DNA from: Sympetrum striolatum
Lineage: Eukaryota; Arthropoda; Insecta; Odonata; Libellulidae
Reading direction: 5' to 3'
Assembly (NCBI GenBank): GCA_947579665.1
Contig: OX388350.1
Coordinates: 27,251,393-27,315,392, forward strand
DNA: 64,000 nucleotides
In this document: one piece after another, positions 36,251-49,499 of the stretch
How the letters are laid out: each line of letters starts with the position of its first letter
Numbering within the stretch: the stretch's first letter is position 1
Made by a program: the position numbers and the translations under genes
The notes under the pieces: generated by a model
What the model saw: the letters and a program-made list of their open reading frames with translations, nothing else
The model's database searches: none
What the model was told of the DNA's origin: nothing

Positions 36251-36650
36251 ATTCAGCCCGAATGTCTATCTGTAATGGTTTTAGCCTGGATGCTGGTTAG
36301 TACCTCACCGTCTCAAAAATTAGATCTACTGAGAGCTAGTAGGGGGAATGAGGCTTAATAAGCAGGGTGAGGAGTGAGGTAGTTTGTTTGCAGCTTTTCT
36401 CAAAAAGCCAGAATGGTGTAAGTAGAACATTTCCACGCAAGTGAAGTTAGTTAAGTGGAGAATCAATCTAAGAGTAACACTTTTTAAGGAGAAACCTTAA
36501 TTAATGCCACTACTACTCAATCATACCTCAGCAGCTTTTATGATATTCCAGATATGGTCAAGACTGTGAAACAAGTATACGAAAGATACATTTTTCTTTA
36601 TCCTATCCCAAACGACTTATGAAAAATATTCCATTCAACAATATATGGAA
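36250..36650 (-). repeat. Dispersed repeat R1, reverse copy
   Basis: It shares ordered blocks with 39790-40165 and 60345-60690 in the opposite orientation: CAGCCCGAA, AAGGAGAAACCTTAATTA, CATACCTCAGCAG, AGACTGTG, GATACATTTTTCTTTATCCT and ATTCCATTCA. Function unknown. Confidence 0.6.
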
Positions 36651-37065
36651 GCAAGAGCAATACCTTGGGCAAATAAAGACTTCTTATCATTATTGCTTTT
36701 CGAATTGAATTTATCCGCTCAATCGTGCCTTCGTAGTATTATAAAATTATTATATAATTATAAAATTTGGTTCTATTTCCAAATCGTCTCTATTAAATGG
36801 TGTACTCCTCGTATTTTCCAGTGGTGGAATATATTTTTTCGTAAGAATCTATTTTTTTACATCCACAGAAGGTTTTTTTTATATCTACAAAAGGTTTGTT
36901 TTACATCCACAATTCTTCTCATTTTTTCTCATACCTTTTAAATTAATTATTGTTTAATTATGACGAGGTGTTTAATAAAGAAGGGTACTTTAAATCTCAA
37001 TCTCTTCGGAATGAAAACGTCTTTTTAATAAAACTCAAGGTTGAGGAACATCATCTTAATAAATA

Positions 37066-37194
37066 AATCAAAAAAAATCCTTCGTGGTTTTCCACAAATT
37101 GAATTTTTCCTAAAGACATGAAGATGACTGTGAGCTCAAAACCGGTCATTTGAAAATTCAAATTTATGGAAAACTAATAAGGTCTTTTTTGATT
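37066..37194. mobile_element. Short foldback element
   Basis: The arms AATCAAAAAAAATCCTT and GGTTTTCCACAAATTGAATT on the left mirror AATCAAAAAAGACCTT and AGTTTTCCATAAATTTGAAT read inverted from the right. The loop holds GAAGATGACTGTGAGCTC. It is about 129 bp and could form a long hairpin. Confidence 0.65.
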
Positions 37195-37299
37195 TTTTTT
37201 ACGTATTATTAATGTCACTTCTTTACGCGTTGCATTTTACCTCAGAATCATACCTTCAGAGTGCTTAATTATAAAATTCAGTTCTATTTCCAATCACCG

Positions 37300-37930
37300 G
37301 GTCCCTCGCGGAAAGGTTAGGCACATCCTCCGAGAGATAGTTATCAATTCCTCCTTTCATGAACTTTTCATCCCTCGGCCGACGAATTTAATTATCTCCC
37401 CGCGATCCATTCGGGTCGGAAAAAAACCTCGTCTTATGTTTTTTTGAGTCGCCAAATTCGGCGGACTGCCATTGGAATCGCCGATACGGAACTTGGATGT
37501 CGTACGCTTTGTACCTCTCGGATCATCCCTTCTCCCCTCTCTCCAGTCACCCTCCCTGGTACTCCGGATCGATGAAGATGGCGCCCCATCAAACCTCCCC
37601 CCCTTTGACCCCACCCTCCCATCTTCCCTTTCGGGATTTTTGCTCCTCTCTTCGCTCATTTCCTCCCAATTCCTCTCTTTTATTCCTCGCTCGCTTCTGA
37701 TGAAATTTCTCTTTCGGGCCCTTCTCCCGTTCGCCGGATTTGTTTTTGAAGAAACGGGACCGAAAATCTCTCCCGTCGATGCGAGAGAAATTGAAGGTTC
37801 GAAACTAAAACGCTTATATTCGTTGCCGAAATTTTGCGGGAAGTTACTTCCCCAGGGCATCGAATTTTTCTGTCGGAATGGAAATTTGTTTTTACGGAAT
37901 TCAGTTACTCAAAAAATAAGGTCGCGCGGG
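37300..37930. other. Pyrimidine-rich, CpG-containing island
   Basis: It contrasts strongly with its AT-rich flanks. 37510-37700 is C/T-rich on the plus strand (CCCTTCTCCCCTCTCTCC). Overlapping frames of 167 codons (minus, 37357-37860) and 170 codons (plus, 37472-37984) mirror each other and show no domain, so I do not call a gene. An old exon or a regulatory element is possible. Confidence 0.4.
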
Positions 37931-37984
37931 TTTAATTCTGTGTTCGGAAGTACTCTTCCCGGACAGAACCGATATATTTTCTAA

Positions 37985-39785
37985 ATATACGAATTATAAA
38001 TCGTATTCGTGGGATTTTTCGCTCGATAAAAGTTATCCATTACGAGAGTACACGTAATTTACTCCAAAGGAATATAGCTGAAGGCAAAGAAATAATGTGT
38101 GATGAGGGCAAGAATGATTTTGATTTAGTTCATAATTTTGAAATACTTAGGTGTGGTCATTTCAACTTGATAATATAATTCAGGAGGTGATGGTCAGGTT
38201 ATTTTTGGATAATCTGATTGAACGTCTATCTAGTATATGTAGACATATTTGATTCAAAACTCATTACAGTATTTTTGCACGATTGGGTATTCACACTCAC
38301 TCTTGGATGTGACTCACATCTGGCATCAAATTTAAATGAGAATTTATGTTATTATTATCATACATTCATACGTTATAGATTGTGGTGGCAACATTATTAC
38401 AATGCTATTTACATTAACAAATTTACTTACTATCCTCTTCTACCCTACTGTAGACAATACTAATTATATTAATGTAACGTTAACAGCTCAGCTATTACAA
38501 AATATTTATCGTACTGTTACAACATGACAATATTAAAATACATACATATACAGTAGTACTATATTACTAAGCAGCAGTCATCCAGATACAACAGTGCGCT
38601 ACTATACAGTAATTTTCCTTGAATTTTTTTCACATAAAAGCTTCGTAAATTAAATAATGTAACTGTCCCATCCGTTTCAAATGTATAATATACGTTACCG
38701 TGTTTTTACATAGCTTCAAATTTAAATGAATTTCAATGCTCTTAATCTTACGCTATACATATAGGTATAAAGTTGAATAATATATCCTCTCCTTTGTATT
38801 CATTACTTCCTCGGGTCATTCCGGCTTAACCTTTTATTTCTTTATTCAATCGACCCCTCCCTGGAATCGCCCATTGATTTTGACGGCCAATCGTACGGCT
38901 CATAAAGGATAGTGCTGAACAGGCCATGACAGTCGAACTGTTACGACAACTTCCCGCAAGGTGAGAGTCGATACAGGAAAGTGCTTAAACATTTTCCCTT
39001 CGTTTATGAGGAAAGACCGTGATTCAAAAGGTGGCTGTTAACTGCCCTTCTCCTTTAGTGTTAAGAAAAGCCGTTATTCGCGAATGAAGGCTTTCGCTGC
39101 ATTTGTCATTAATGCATCACTCGTCTTCATTCCACGCTGTTTATTGTTCTATTCTTATCTTTGTCATTAAAGCTCTCCCTCATCTTTTTCCGAGCTATTA
39201 TCTCTCTCTGCGTTCTTGCTTTCACCATCTTGTCTTCCTCGAGGACATGGAAGTTATTACGCTAATGCGTTTATTCTTTAAATGTCTCTCCCCTGTCGGC
39301 ACGCACAAGTTCATTTAGAAGTTCCTCTCTCTCTTTTCTCAGAGTACGTGTTAAATTTTTCTTTTCCTTTCTCCTGCCTGTGAGATTATTACCTTATTAT
39401 TTTATACCTTGGCTCAGTATGAACTAAGGTTAGAAATTTTTCATTCGGCGAAAAAGTACTTGAAATTTTAAATTATCGCGTCTGCCACATTTACTGACTT
39501 GGTTTTTAATTAATTCCCATTCTAAGTTTGGTGTATCTTTATTGTAATCGGTCTGAAATCAGTTTAGATCCTATCTCATCATTTAATAACGTGAAAGTTT
39601 GACCTAGGGAATGAGCAGGTTATAGAAGATGAGTGGATTTTCTTATGCTTTCTCACTAATACGGGATGCTACATATAGTAAAAGTCTATTTCCCTGTGTA
39701 ATTAAAATGCCCGATGAATGAACTTTTCAGTATGTTCGATAAGAAGTGACCAAATTTAATGCCATTTTTCAGTTTTTAATTCATC
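37985..39785. other. Intergenic, no gene supported
   Basis: AT-rich with a C/T-rich island at about 39100-39370. Nothing codes convincingly. Confidence 0.45.
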
Positions 39786-39789
39786 CCAG

Positions 39790-40165
39790 GTTCCTGCTAC
39801 CATATTCTGATGAATGGAAAGTTTACAATCGTCACTTGGTGCAGGGTAGAAAAAACGTATCTTTCATTTTCATTTGTCACAGTCTTGATCATAGCTTCTG
39901 AGGTATGAGTGGATAGGGGCTCTAATCAAGTCCTCTCCTTAAGGACTGACAAGAAAAGTGTTACTCGTAGTCATTGTGCTTTACTTTCGTGGACATGATC
40001 CGCTTATAGCATTCTGGCTCAGTGAGGAAAGCAATGGCAATCTACCTCACTCCTCATCCTGACTAGTAAACCTCATTCCTCTCTGCAAGCTCTTAGTAGT
40101 TTATGCCAGAGGGGGTGTGGCACCAACCGGGCTGAACACTTTACAGATAATTCATCACAGCCCTG
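39790..40165 (+). repeat. Dispersed repeat R1, forward copy
   Basis: It runs from GTTCCTGCTACCATATTCTG through TTGGTGCAGGGTAGA, CACAGTCTTGATCAT, GCAAGCTCTTAGTAG and CACCAACCGGGCTGAA. It is the longest clear copy together with 60345-60690. Confidence 0.65.
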
Positions 40166-43100
40166 AACAAAACCGAGATTAAGTTTTACTCTTTCCTGTA
40201 TCTAAAGAGGAAATACTATCATTGGTAAAGGTTTCACATTCTTTGATATGCGTAGCCAAACAGGTCTGTCGACGTCGAAAAATGAACCACGGATTTCTCC
40301 CTTTCCAGGCGGATAAATTTTATCTTAGAAATTATGTAAATGGTGGGTGCATATCATATGACGCACTGAGCCAGAGCGAATGGAAAAATTACAAGCTGGG
40401 TAAAACTAATCAAAGCCAAATCAAAAGTGAGTCAATCCACTTTGATATGGTAAACCAGGTTTGGAATCTGGTGAATAGGTAAGAAAGGGTTCTTTCTTCC
40501 GTCCAGAAAATTTACGTTGCAAATTAATTGCGTCAATCGAAGTTATTTATTCTTGTTACTCAGCAGACCTTTGCCAAATACTTAGTTTGGAGAAGGGAAA
40601 TTTATTTTCATTCGATCAAAATTAAGATAGGTTAATTAGTTTTAAAATTTTCACGATCCTATCTCGGTTTTCTATTCTCTCCTTGACTGTAGTAGATGAT
40701 TTTAGCAGTCCTTGTTGCTATTTAACATTCTCTTTATGAGAGTTATTTTTCTGCAGTTCTAAAACATACGAATATATTTTGGGAAACTAAAATTGAGTTT
40801 GTTTTTCTCTCCTCTTCCATATAAATAACTGTAAAATCAAGTCTCTCAAGGGGGAAAAACTAAATGATAAGCTATGTTACATAACGTAAAATAAATACAA
40901 ATCCCCTTTTCTCGCAGTTACTTCCATATTTTATGTAATAAATGTAATAAGTATGAAAATTGACTTCAATTCGCGACTTCTAAAAGTAGAGTTTATCTTC
41001 CACTGTAAACTTATTTCCTGCCGTACGTCTACACAGGAGAAATGTTTTTATTTAAATTTCCACCTCTCACATTTTATTACCTGTTAAGTCGATATCTATT
41101 ACTTTCACACAAATGCGAGGTTCAATGCTCACTTTAACCCGTTATTAAATTTAATTATGGAAGAATAGAATTTTTGTGATAATTTAATTCAAAACTTATA
41201 CTATTCTTTATTAATATTGCCCCAAGCTACAAGAATATCATGAAATAAACTCATTATTTCAAGATAACATTCGCCAAGGAGACCGTTACCTTTTTGAATT
41301 GCGACATGTCATATAAGACGTTAAATTAAACAAAAATTTTATGCAACACAATGTAATAATCTAGGTAAAATCATAGAGTAATTCATTACTAATAGAGGCA
41401 GTAATTTTCCTATGGTATTACTAAAAGATATTAAGTTGTGTGTGATATTTCATTCAAAATCATCATCGACAATAATTCAAAACCTAAGCGAATATTTTGA
41501 AATAATTTTAATTTTTTTATCTAAAACGAAAACCTAAATGGCAAAATTTCTCTTGAAATCATCAAGTGAGAAGATTTAACGTTGTTAAACAGATAAATGC
41601 TATACTGTACGTGAGATATAGTATGGAGCGGCGGATGGGTAATGGACCGACAAATTAACTCGGCGCATGGATTAGGAGTATATTTGTTTTCTCTGTGTAG
41701 TTTTTATGTTTTCGTGATGTCGGCGTCGCTATGAAATATGCAATCGGACGACTTAGTTGCAAAAAATCCTAACCTCGGAATTCGAAATGCATGGAAAGAG
41801 TGACTACCTGTGGATATCTACTCTATCATGGGTGATGTCATAGCTTTCAAGGGCCAACACCCTTGTTTATTTTAAGGATTTCCCGTTGTACAAATTAAGC
41901 CAAATTCGGTGGCAAACAACACGTTAACATCAACGTGGGTGAACGGAACCCAAAGGTGATTTTTGTACAGCTGCTGGAGCCAAAGGAACGATTTTGCTTT
42001 CAGCAAATTATCGTCGCCCGTGAATTGTATTTACTCGTGACACATTTGATATAAAATGATCATAGTATGTATAATTTTTTTTTATAATGACTGGCGTTAA
42101 TCTATTAAAATTTAAAGCTTACATTCTTCAAGCTTCGAATTTATAATAATGAGATGCGATGAAAGTTTTTGGTGGAACGTTTTAATCTCCTTTCACTCAC
42201 GTCCCCTTTCCACTCGAAAAAATACGCTCTCCATTAATCACGTAATTTAAACTTTTTAAAAGAGTAATTTTATCTTTTGATACTTTCCTTTTTTACTATT
42301 TTTTTCATTACCAAATCACGCTGAATGGTCGTATTAGTAGACTACGATCAGTCTGTAACAATAATAAGCTGAAATCATTGGATTTGGTTTGTATATAAAC
42401 GAAGAAACGTGAACATAGGGAAGTGTAGATCTTGGAGTCAACCTCTTGAATTACTGAAGCTTAATAAAATATCTGCGGAAGAGTAACTAATGACATTCGG
42501 TTTTATGAAGTATAGGTGGTGCCGGTAGGTGCAATTAGAATGCAAGAGAGTGATGCTAATTTGCTTTAATCAGTTCTCAACTGAAGTTTGCAATTAGCAA
42601 ATGGTATCCTGTAGATGAAAGCAACGCTCGAAAGCTATAGCTAACTGTTGGTTTGTATTCCTGAGTTAATTGTAAGAGAGGTCTCATTAGTGTAAAATAT
42701 GCTCGATATAAATGTGATTATTATTATCATTACCATTATTATTATAAATGTAGATATTGATGAACATAAGTTTGGAAATACCTCTTTCTTCCTGAGCGCA
42801 ATAATGTTATTGAATAATTCTCCTTCAGTTTAGTTGTATTCCTGTTAAAAGGCCGTGAATCGTTTTATTAACTAGAGAATTGATTGAAATATTGCCAGAA
42901 GGTGCTGGGAGTATTCTTGATATTCCTTTCGTTCTGCCACTTGCTATGATTATTTAGACCTTCGACTTCATCGGCATTTAATCCACCACGCATACACGCC
43001 CAGTATAGCAAGCATTGTTTTTAAAAATTGCTCGGTAGCAAACCAATTGTTATATAATACTTTCTAAGATAAAATGTAACAATGGGTTGGAAGTAAGATG

Positions 43101-43540
43101 TTGATTCATTTTATGCGTTCAACTAACACAATCATCTTTTCCTCCATGTAGTGAATAACATAATCGATTATTTCTCAAACTCTTGAGTCACCTAGGCCAT
43201 CCTCTACAACTCTACAGCGACTGCATAATTAGTGGCGTATTCTTTAGTTCTGCTTCTCTGAACCCGTGATAACTCTTCTTCCGACGATTTACTGAGTTTC
43301 GCGTACAGTAAAACGAATGAAACATTTTTATATTCATATACGAAGTCTTCCTTTTCTACATCCAGGATGCATATCATCAAAAACCAAGTTCTCATTCCCG
43401 ATAAGGACGACTTCCAATTAAGCTATCGAATTAAATACACGAGGATCGGTGTTTATCATATTTTCATAGGCTTAAGTACTGCAGATCGTTTTATTTAGCT
43501 CTCCAGGCTGTCCTGCTCCCAGCCAATCACTTTACTGTCT
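40166..43540. other. Gene desert
   Basis: AT-rich, no gene supported. The 86-codon frame at 40222-40482 has no domain or splice context that I can use. Confidence 0.45.
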
Positions 43541-43544
43541 TTAA

Positions 43545-43625
43545 ACTACAATTACGAATCTTACCACTGGCCATTATCTCCTTCTTCTATTCGAACCTAG
43601 GTCTTAATCCCTTACGCTATTCCGT
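43545..43625 (-). repeat. Possible tRNA-like SINE head
   Basis: On the minus strand TTTTGGACGGAATAGCGTAA resembles an A box and CTAGGTTCGAAT a B box. The match is weaker than at the other sites. Confidence 0.35.
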
Positions 43626-43924
43626 CCAAAACTGTCTTCGGGAGACAGTTGTACATACCTCAGAATGTTCCACTAAGTTCCTTCTTTTCATCAGTGTCTT
43701 CCAAACACTTTCTCTTCGTTACCTATTCGAAGGACCTCTTTATTGGTTATTAGCTTTGTCCATTTTATATCCATTTTATTTCCTTAAATCTTTCTTTTTA
43801 GATTCCGCATTATTCTCTATACTTGTAATCTTCTTGTCTGTACTGCTGTCACAGTTATTGTTTCACTGCCATCAAATGATCATTCCATGTCTAAATTTTT
43901 ATAAGCAGTTTCCGCAATCGAATC

Positions 43925-44290
43925 TTGCATTACTTGCTATCATCATCATCAAAGTAGATCTATACTGGGACAGGTTTCAGCTAAAGATTTCCAAGTTACT
44001 CTATCCTGTGCCTGCATCTTCATTATCTGGTACATAAGAGCCTTCATTCTGCAAATCTGTTAGCATATTAAACTGTGGCCTTCCTTTCCTATGTTTACCT
44101 CTTAACTTCTGTTATCCTGGGTAGTAAGCAATTATACCTCATGACGTGACCAAACTAGTTTGCCATCCTTCTTTTGATTATGTTCAAGATCGCTTTCTCC
44201 TCTTCAATCCGTTCCAAAACTTCATCAGTCCTCATTTTGTCTTTCCTACACACTCTCATCATCCTTCTCCATAGAAAGATAGAATAGAAT
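43925..44290 (-). mobile_element. Non-LTR retrotransposon C-terminal fragment, broken
   Basis: Minus-strand translation gives WRRMMRVCRKDKMRTDEVLE, then RIEEEKAILNIIKRRMAN, a stop where tryptophan is expected, FGHVMRYNCLLP and, after a frameshift, RKGRPQFNMLTDLQNEGSY. This order (W-R-R-M, K-R-R, GH-x-x-R, GRP) is the familiar segment after the reverse transcriptase of RTE/Jockey-like LINEs. Several stops and frameshifts show it is dead. Confidence 0.75.
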
Positions 44291-44469
44291 ATTTGCCATC
44301 AGCAACTATTTTTCCACAGTACATGTAGCAAGAAAGAAATTGTAAGAAGAATAACTCAAGCGAATACCCTACCAAGTACACCAGCCCCAGCTTTTGATTT
44401 GTGGGTGTTTCTTTAACTGATGGGCAACCTCCAGTAACAGTGAAGTAAATTCCAGGTATATCGAGAATG

Positions 44470-44905
44470 TGACGCGGCTATTTCATCCACCTACAAGCTC
44501 TTGCATCACGAAAACGCGATTTGGAAGACAACTTCTCAGTCGCGATTGATTTAGGCGCGTTTTGTTGCATTATTGCGGAGTCAGGGACGCTGCGAGACTT
44601 TTTGGCGGGCGAGGTTAAAGGTCGAGGCCGGGGAAAATGGCGCGAGACGCGTAAATATTTATGGGGGATCGGTGTCCACTTGTTAGAATGTTTGGATGGT
44701 CTCTTTCGCAGCCCTCGTGGGTGCGCTATCAAGCACTCTTTTATTAGCGCACTCTACAAAACCAGACGCCACTCGTTGCTCTTTGATTTTGGGTTTCGAA
44801 TACCGGTGTCTGCATATTCAACCGTTGGATCGTCTCATCACGAAGCGATTACGCACGGAAAGTACCATTTAACGTTTTATTCCTTATATCTCAGAATTGA
44901 CAACT
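44470..44905. other. CpG-containing island with a 138-codon frame
   Basis: Contrasts with its AT-rich flanks (GGTCGAGGCCGGGG, GAGACGCG). A plus-strand frame (44521-44937) starts MEDNFSVAIDLGAFCC, but I see no domain, splice site or good start context. Treated as composition-driven. Confidence 0.35.
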
Positions 44906-46189
44906 CTTTCCTTTCCATCATTAATCGTTGTAGTTGAAGTACGCATTCGGCGTATTCATAAATACCTAAACGATTGAATTTTATTAGTTTTATTACTTAA
45001 ACAATAACAATTGTGTGAGAATATCTTGGGTTTTATTGTCGTTCGATTTTTGTTTGAAACAAGAAAAATTGGCTGGTAGTGTTGTGTTAAATTGGCTAGT
45101 AATAAGAAGATGAACTTAAGTAATAGGATTTTGATACATGTTATTACATTTTTGGGTATCGGTACATCGCATATCGCAATGTTTAGTGAAAGACTAAATA
45201 ACGTCAGTACGTTTTAAGTTGACAATTTTCTACTCAATTTTCAGAGGGTAAGTATCAAATGTTTAACCGGAAAAATAAATTCACACTGTGAAGCTCTAAT
45301 TATAAGATTTAAATAGACAATCATATTTGAACTAATCAATTCATCTTCAGATATTTTCATCAGTGAATTTATTTTACACGTTCAACAAAGTCAAGGCTTC
45401 ATTTACAAATTTTATATTTCTAACATGTTTTAGGAAGCGAATGACATCTTGATCAAAAATAACAATTTGCACTTTTTCCACAGTATTTTGAATGACATCT
45501 TTTCGTTTGTTTTGTATTTTTTTGTGCTCTTCATTTTGTTTTCACTCCTTATATTCTTTACTATTGTTTTCACTTATTTATATTCGGAAATTTCCTCCAG
45601 GGTCGTCTTTTTACATTTATCTCTAGGTATTCCCCGTTGGCACTCTTCCACTTTATAATTTTTCATATGCTTTTCAGGCGTTTACGTGCTCACTGATTCC
45701 AATAACATTTATTCTATCTTTTTATTTATAGTAACTATCTTATACATCTTATATGTATATAACTTCATTGATAATGAGCAGGCCGAATAAGTTTCGTTGT
45801 AGCTGAGATATTCTATAAGAAAAACCAACGCCAAAAATATTTGATTCTCAATGTTACAGTTTCTCGTCGACGAAATGATTTAGTCATCATGTATCACATA
45901 CAGTATAAAAATATCAATTTACAGTGACGATATAAATATTATAATGGCAGCGTAGAACATGGAAATGATATTGTAACACTAGAATAAGAACAGAAACTGC
46001 AAATAAACAGTGACAAATTTTCAAAGCATTGAGATGTCCAGAAAAGGAATCGCTTGCCATTTTTCAGAACATAAATCCTGCCTGAGGATAGTTTCTTACC
46101 TTCACTAAAGAAATTCGTTGGATAAATTTACTTGAAAAACTAACAGGAAAAAGGCAATAATTTATGTTTGCTAAAAAATATTCATCCAA
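44906..46189. other. Intergenic, nothing supported
   Basis: AT-rich without genes or clear repeats. Confidence 0.45.
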
Positions 46190-46265
46190 ATAAAATAAGG
46201 AAGAGAAAACTTGGTATATTTTTATTATGTGGAAAACATACCAAGTTTTCTCTTCCTTATTTTAT
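46190..46265. repeat. Perfect 28-bp inverted repeat with a 20-nt loop
   Basis: The left arm at 46190-46217 (containing AAGGAAGAGAAAACTTGGTA) is exactly complementary to the right arm at 46238-46265. Perfect pairing implies recent origin or selection. Confidence 0.9.
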
Positions 46266-48250
46266 AATGGCTTTCCACAAAGTAACGCCTGATCATCTAG
46301 CTTTTAATAGTCATCCATTACGGAAATGCATAGGAATCTGCAGTTGTGTTTAACTCTGCATTAAGGATGTCACCAAGGTGGGAAAACATTTTCGATTACT
46401 ACGCTGGAAACTAGCTGTCTAACAGTCCCGACCCAGCATCTGGAAAGGCACTCGCCCGCTATCCTTCAGAGCTGCGAACATCTATTTATACCTGCTGGTC
46501 ATATTTCCAGCGGTCTTTTAGATGGACGCCCCAGGGCTTAAATCGAGAGGGATCTCTTAAGAGTTTATACTCAACTGAAATATGGGCTTTTAAAATCGGA
46601 CAGGTTTAATTCAGTCCAGGTAAACACTAGATGAGAGCTTTGAATCTTATTCACTTCTTCCGAGGAAGTGCTCGCTTTCCGCTATCGGATGTGAAGGATG
46701 TAGCCGGAGATGAGATTTAGAAAAGGGACTCTCGGATTAATCTTCCGTAAGGTTACTTCTTCCCGGTCTTTAATCTGCTCGTCTTCAGCAGTGTGGATGT
46801 GCCTTCCGATTTTCTTACCGCTTTTCCCATTAGAGACGATTAAAATCCACTATCGTCGTCTTCGGAAACGTTTGTGTGCCTCGACCTTCCCTTTTCTTCG
46901 CCATGTTGCGTTTGATTCCGTCCAATGATCGATCGGAGAAAACGGAGGGCATCCGTTCGGATTTCAGAAAAGAGTTTAACCGTTCGCTTCGGAAAACATT
47001 GACGAACGGAGAGTTTTCCGCAGAGAACGATATTTTTCTCGATATCGAAACTTCAAGGTGTTTATCGAAGTAATGTAGCAATTTCCTGAGATTATAGTTA
47101 TTTGAACGTAATATTAAAAATCCAAGTATTTCGTAAATCACGTGCATTTGATAAATTAAGAGAGAGCTGGTTGATCTTACCTGTTCGATTTCCATCAAAT
47201 TTAAGTGCATATTTAACTAAAATGAAGGTTGACACGATTGAGGAGATATACCGATATTAGGTAATGAAAATGACTTGGAGTTTAGATAATGATTAATCAT
47301 TGTATTTTTCTTTCGTCACATAGTCTTTATCTTACTTTAATATGCATCTTTTCTATTTTTTGGCTGAATTTTTTGATAAATATTATAATAACTCTGTATC
47401 CACTATTAGGCGATTACGTCACATTCCTTTATGGTAATTTGTATTTTATTAGTAAGGAATAAAATGATTATTGTTAATTCCATATGAAACATTTGATTAG
47501 TATATATTAATAACTTTTCTATTAAATTTGCATCGATGCCTTGTAATAATTTTGGGAGACATTTTAGGAATTTTAATGCGTCATTTATCAGCGTTATAAA
47601 TTGATTGTTAGATCCAGTTTTATTTCGAATTTCAATTTAAGAATTTTGGACGGCGAATTTTGGAATGAAGAATTATAAATTTTGACCGTAATAATTTCTT
47701 GCTCCTGATTACTTTTCTACGTTTGAGTAAATCAGGAGAGAATCAAAAGTTTTTGGAGGCATTTTTCCTTTACATTAAATTTTCAACGGCTATTTAGAAC
47801 TATAAGCAAACTGCCATATTGTTGCTGGAACATATGCCTTTCAAAATGGTGGAATATTAAGCCAGTGGCTTGGTTATGGGCTTGATGTTCATGAATATTA
47901 AATAGGGCCAAAAGGGGAAATAAGCTCTTAAAAAATAAAGATATAAAGAAGATCTGAAGGCAAGATTTCTCTTTCACAGTCTTCCGTTCACTTGATAAGG
48001 ATCCCTTTCAAAGCGATGAAATCTTCAATCAAGATCGAGATTGCTTTTAGAAATGATCGTAAAATCGGAATTTGTAGATTCAATAGAAGAGGCCTTGGTA
48101 TATTTCTAATCATAAACGTGTTTATTTCCCATCGAAAATTTTCATAAATACGCTAGTTACTGAAAATCATGATTCAGGGAAATCTTAAAATGACACTTGC
48201 ATTCCTAAATACTCATCTTCAATAAGAAGAGCAAGTAATATATAACTTGC
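46266..48250. other. Intergenic, no gene supported
   Basis: A GC-richer stretch at 46400-47010 carries overlapping frames on both strands (126 codons, minus, 46830-47210). None has recognisable content. Confidence 0.4.
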
Positions 48251-48254
48251 AGAC

Positions 48255-48440
48255 CTCAACGGTAGAATGGTTGGCATGTTATCCTCGCGACGGGAATGTT
48301 TCAGATTCGAACCCCAGTTACAAAGGTTTTTCTTTGTTAGGGAATTGTTTTTTTAATGTTTGTCCTCTGTTAAGTCTAAATTAAATGGATTCCCTGAAGG
48401 CACCGGTAAGGCTCCTCGTACATCGTATAAATATAATTTT
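48255..48440 (+). repeat. tRNA-derived SINE
   Basis: A-box-like GGTAGAATGGTTGGCATG (from 48261) and B-box-like AGATTCGAACCCC (48303-48315), followed by a body containing GGCACCGGTAAGGCTCCTCG. The stems do not close as a tRNA. Confidence 0.55.
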
Positions 48441-49216
48441 TGTCTATTATTTTATTATTTTGTTGTTTCCTTCGTAAATACGGTCACTAGTGTAGTATAA
48501 TATAATGAAAACAAGGGTAAAGAGATTCTAACAATTTGTAGGAATCGCTCGTACTTTATGAGAATGGAAGTGCTTAAAGAAGAAAAACTGAAATCTATCG
48601 CAAGAGGGCTGCCGTAATGGTAAAATCAATTGCTCCTTGCATCGCCTGGCATTTAAAGGAGAATATTTCCATTCGTCATTTGTTTCAGGTTGATAACTGA
48701 TAGTCAAATAATTTTATATTCGATATATTTCCAACATTGATGCAGACATACCCTAACTTAGTTATCATGATTGGTATAAACATAATTGATCAAACCTCCT
48801 ATCGTAAAATATTTTTATTTGGCTATGAATTACCAGGTATCGAAATTTATTGTAACTAAACCTGCCATCCTTTATATTTTACGTGGATGCGTTATTGATT
48901 TATCTACTGTTATCGGAATTTTCCATCAAATCTGTTTCCGATTTGGCTTCACACTCGTATGGTTTCCGCGCTAAACTATTTCTTTAATTATTTTTGTGAT
49001 GCCGGTGATAATATTTTTGTTTTGATCCGTTCGCGGAAGTGTATTGGATTTGCACATTCTAAGTTCAATTCGGACGTCATGTTCGCTCTGGTAATATTTT
49101 ATATTATCTCATCTCGTAGTAACGCATAGTGTATGCTTGTCAAGGAGCAATTTGCACTAATTATTAAATGTCAGACATTTTCTTGTCGATTCTTTTGTAA
49201 ATGCTTACCTATTTTG
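48441..49216. other. Intergenic, nothing supported
   Basis: AT-rich, no structure noted. Confidence 0.45.
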
Positions 49217-49224
49217 GAGGTTTA

Positions 49225-49420
49225 AAATCTCCAATAGCCGTCTTTATCGGCGCTCCGTACCTCGTTCCAATCAGTTTTCGGAAACAACAGAATGGTCTGG
49301 TTGACCGACCTTCTAAGGGTGTTTCTTAGTTAGAAGGTCGGTAATCCAGGTTGTTCCCGAAAAGCGGTGGTAACGAGGTACGGAGCGCCGTCAAAGACGG
49401 CTATTGGAGATTTTAATCCT
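49225..49420. mobile_element. Foldback family copy 2, near-complete palindrome
   Basis: The left end AAAATCTCCAATAGCCGTCT mirrors the right end AGACGGCTATTGGAGATTTT. The next blocks CGGCGCTCCGTACCTCGTT and AACGAGGTACGGAGCGCCG pair too. The centre has a second palindrome, CCGACCTTCTAA against TTAGAAGGTCGG. Almost the whole 195 bp could form one hairpin. Non-coding. Confidence 0.85.
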
Positions 49421-49499
49421 GTGTATTGTCACGTGTTACATTACCTGCCAATTCATTGAATCTCCTTAGATATCAGTTTCATAGATATCAGTCGCACAT

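Noticed and set aside
37357..37984. Mirror open frames of 167 and 170 codons
   Set aside because: They overlap on opposite strands in a C/T-rich island; low-complexity S/P/L or R/G/E content is explained by composition.
44521..44937. 138-codon frame
   Set aside because: Single-exon frame in a CpG-containing island with no domain, no start context and an opposing 84-codon frame.
46830..47210. 126-codon minus-strand frame
   Set aside because: No recognisable family, an overlapping plus frame and no promoter or splice signal.
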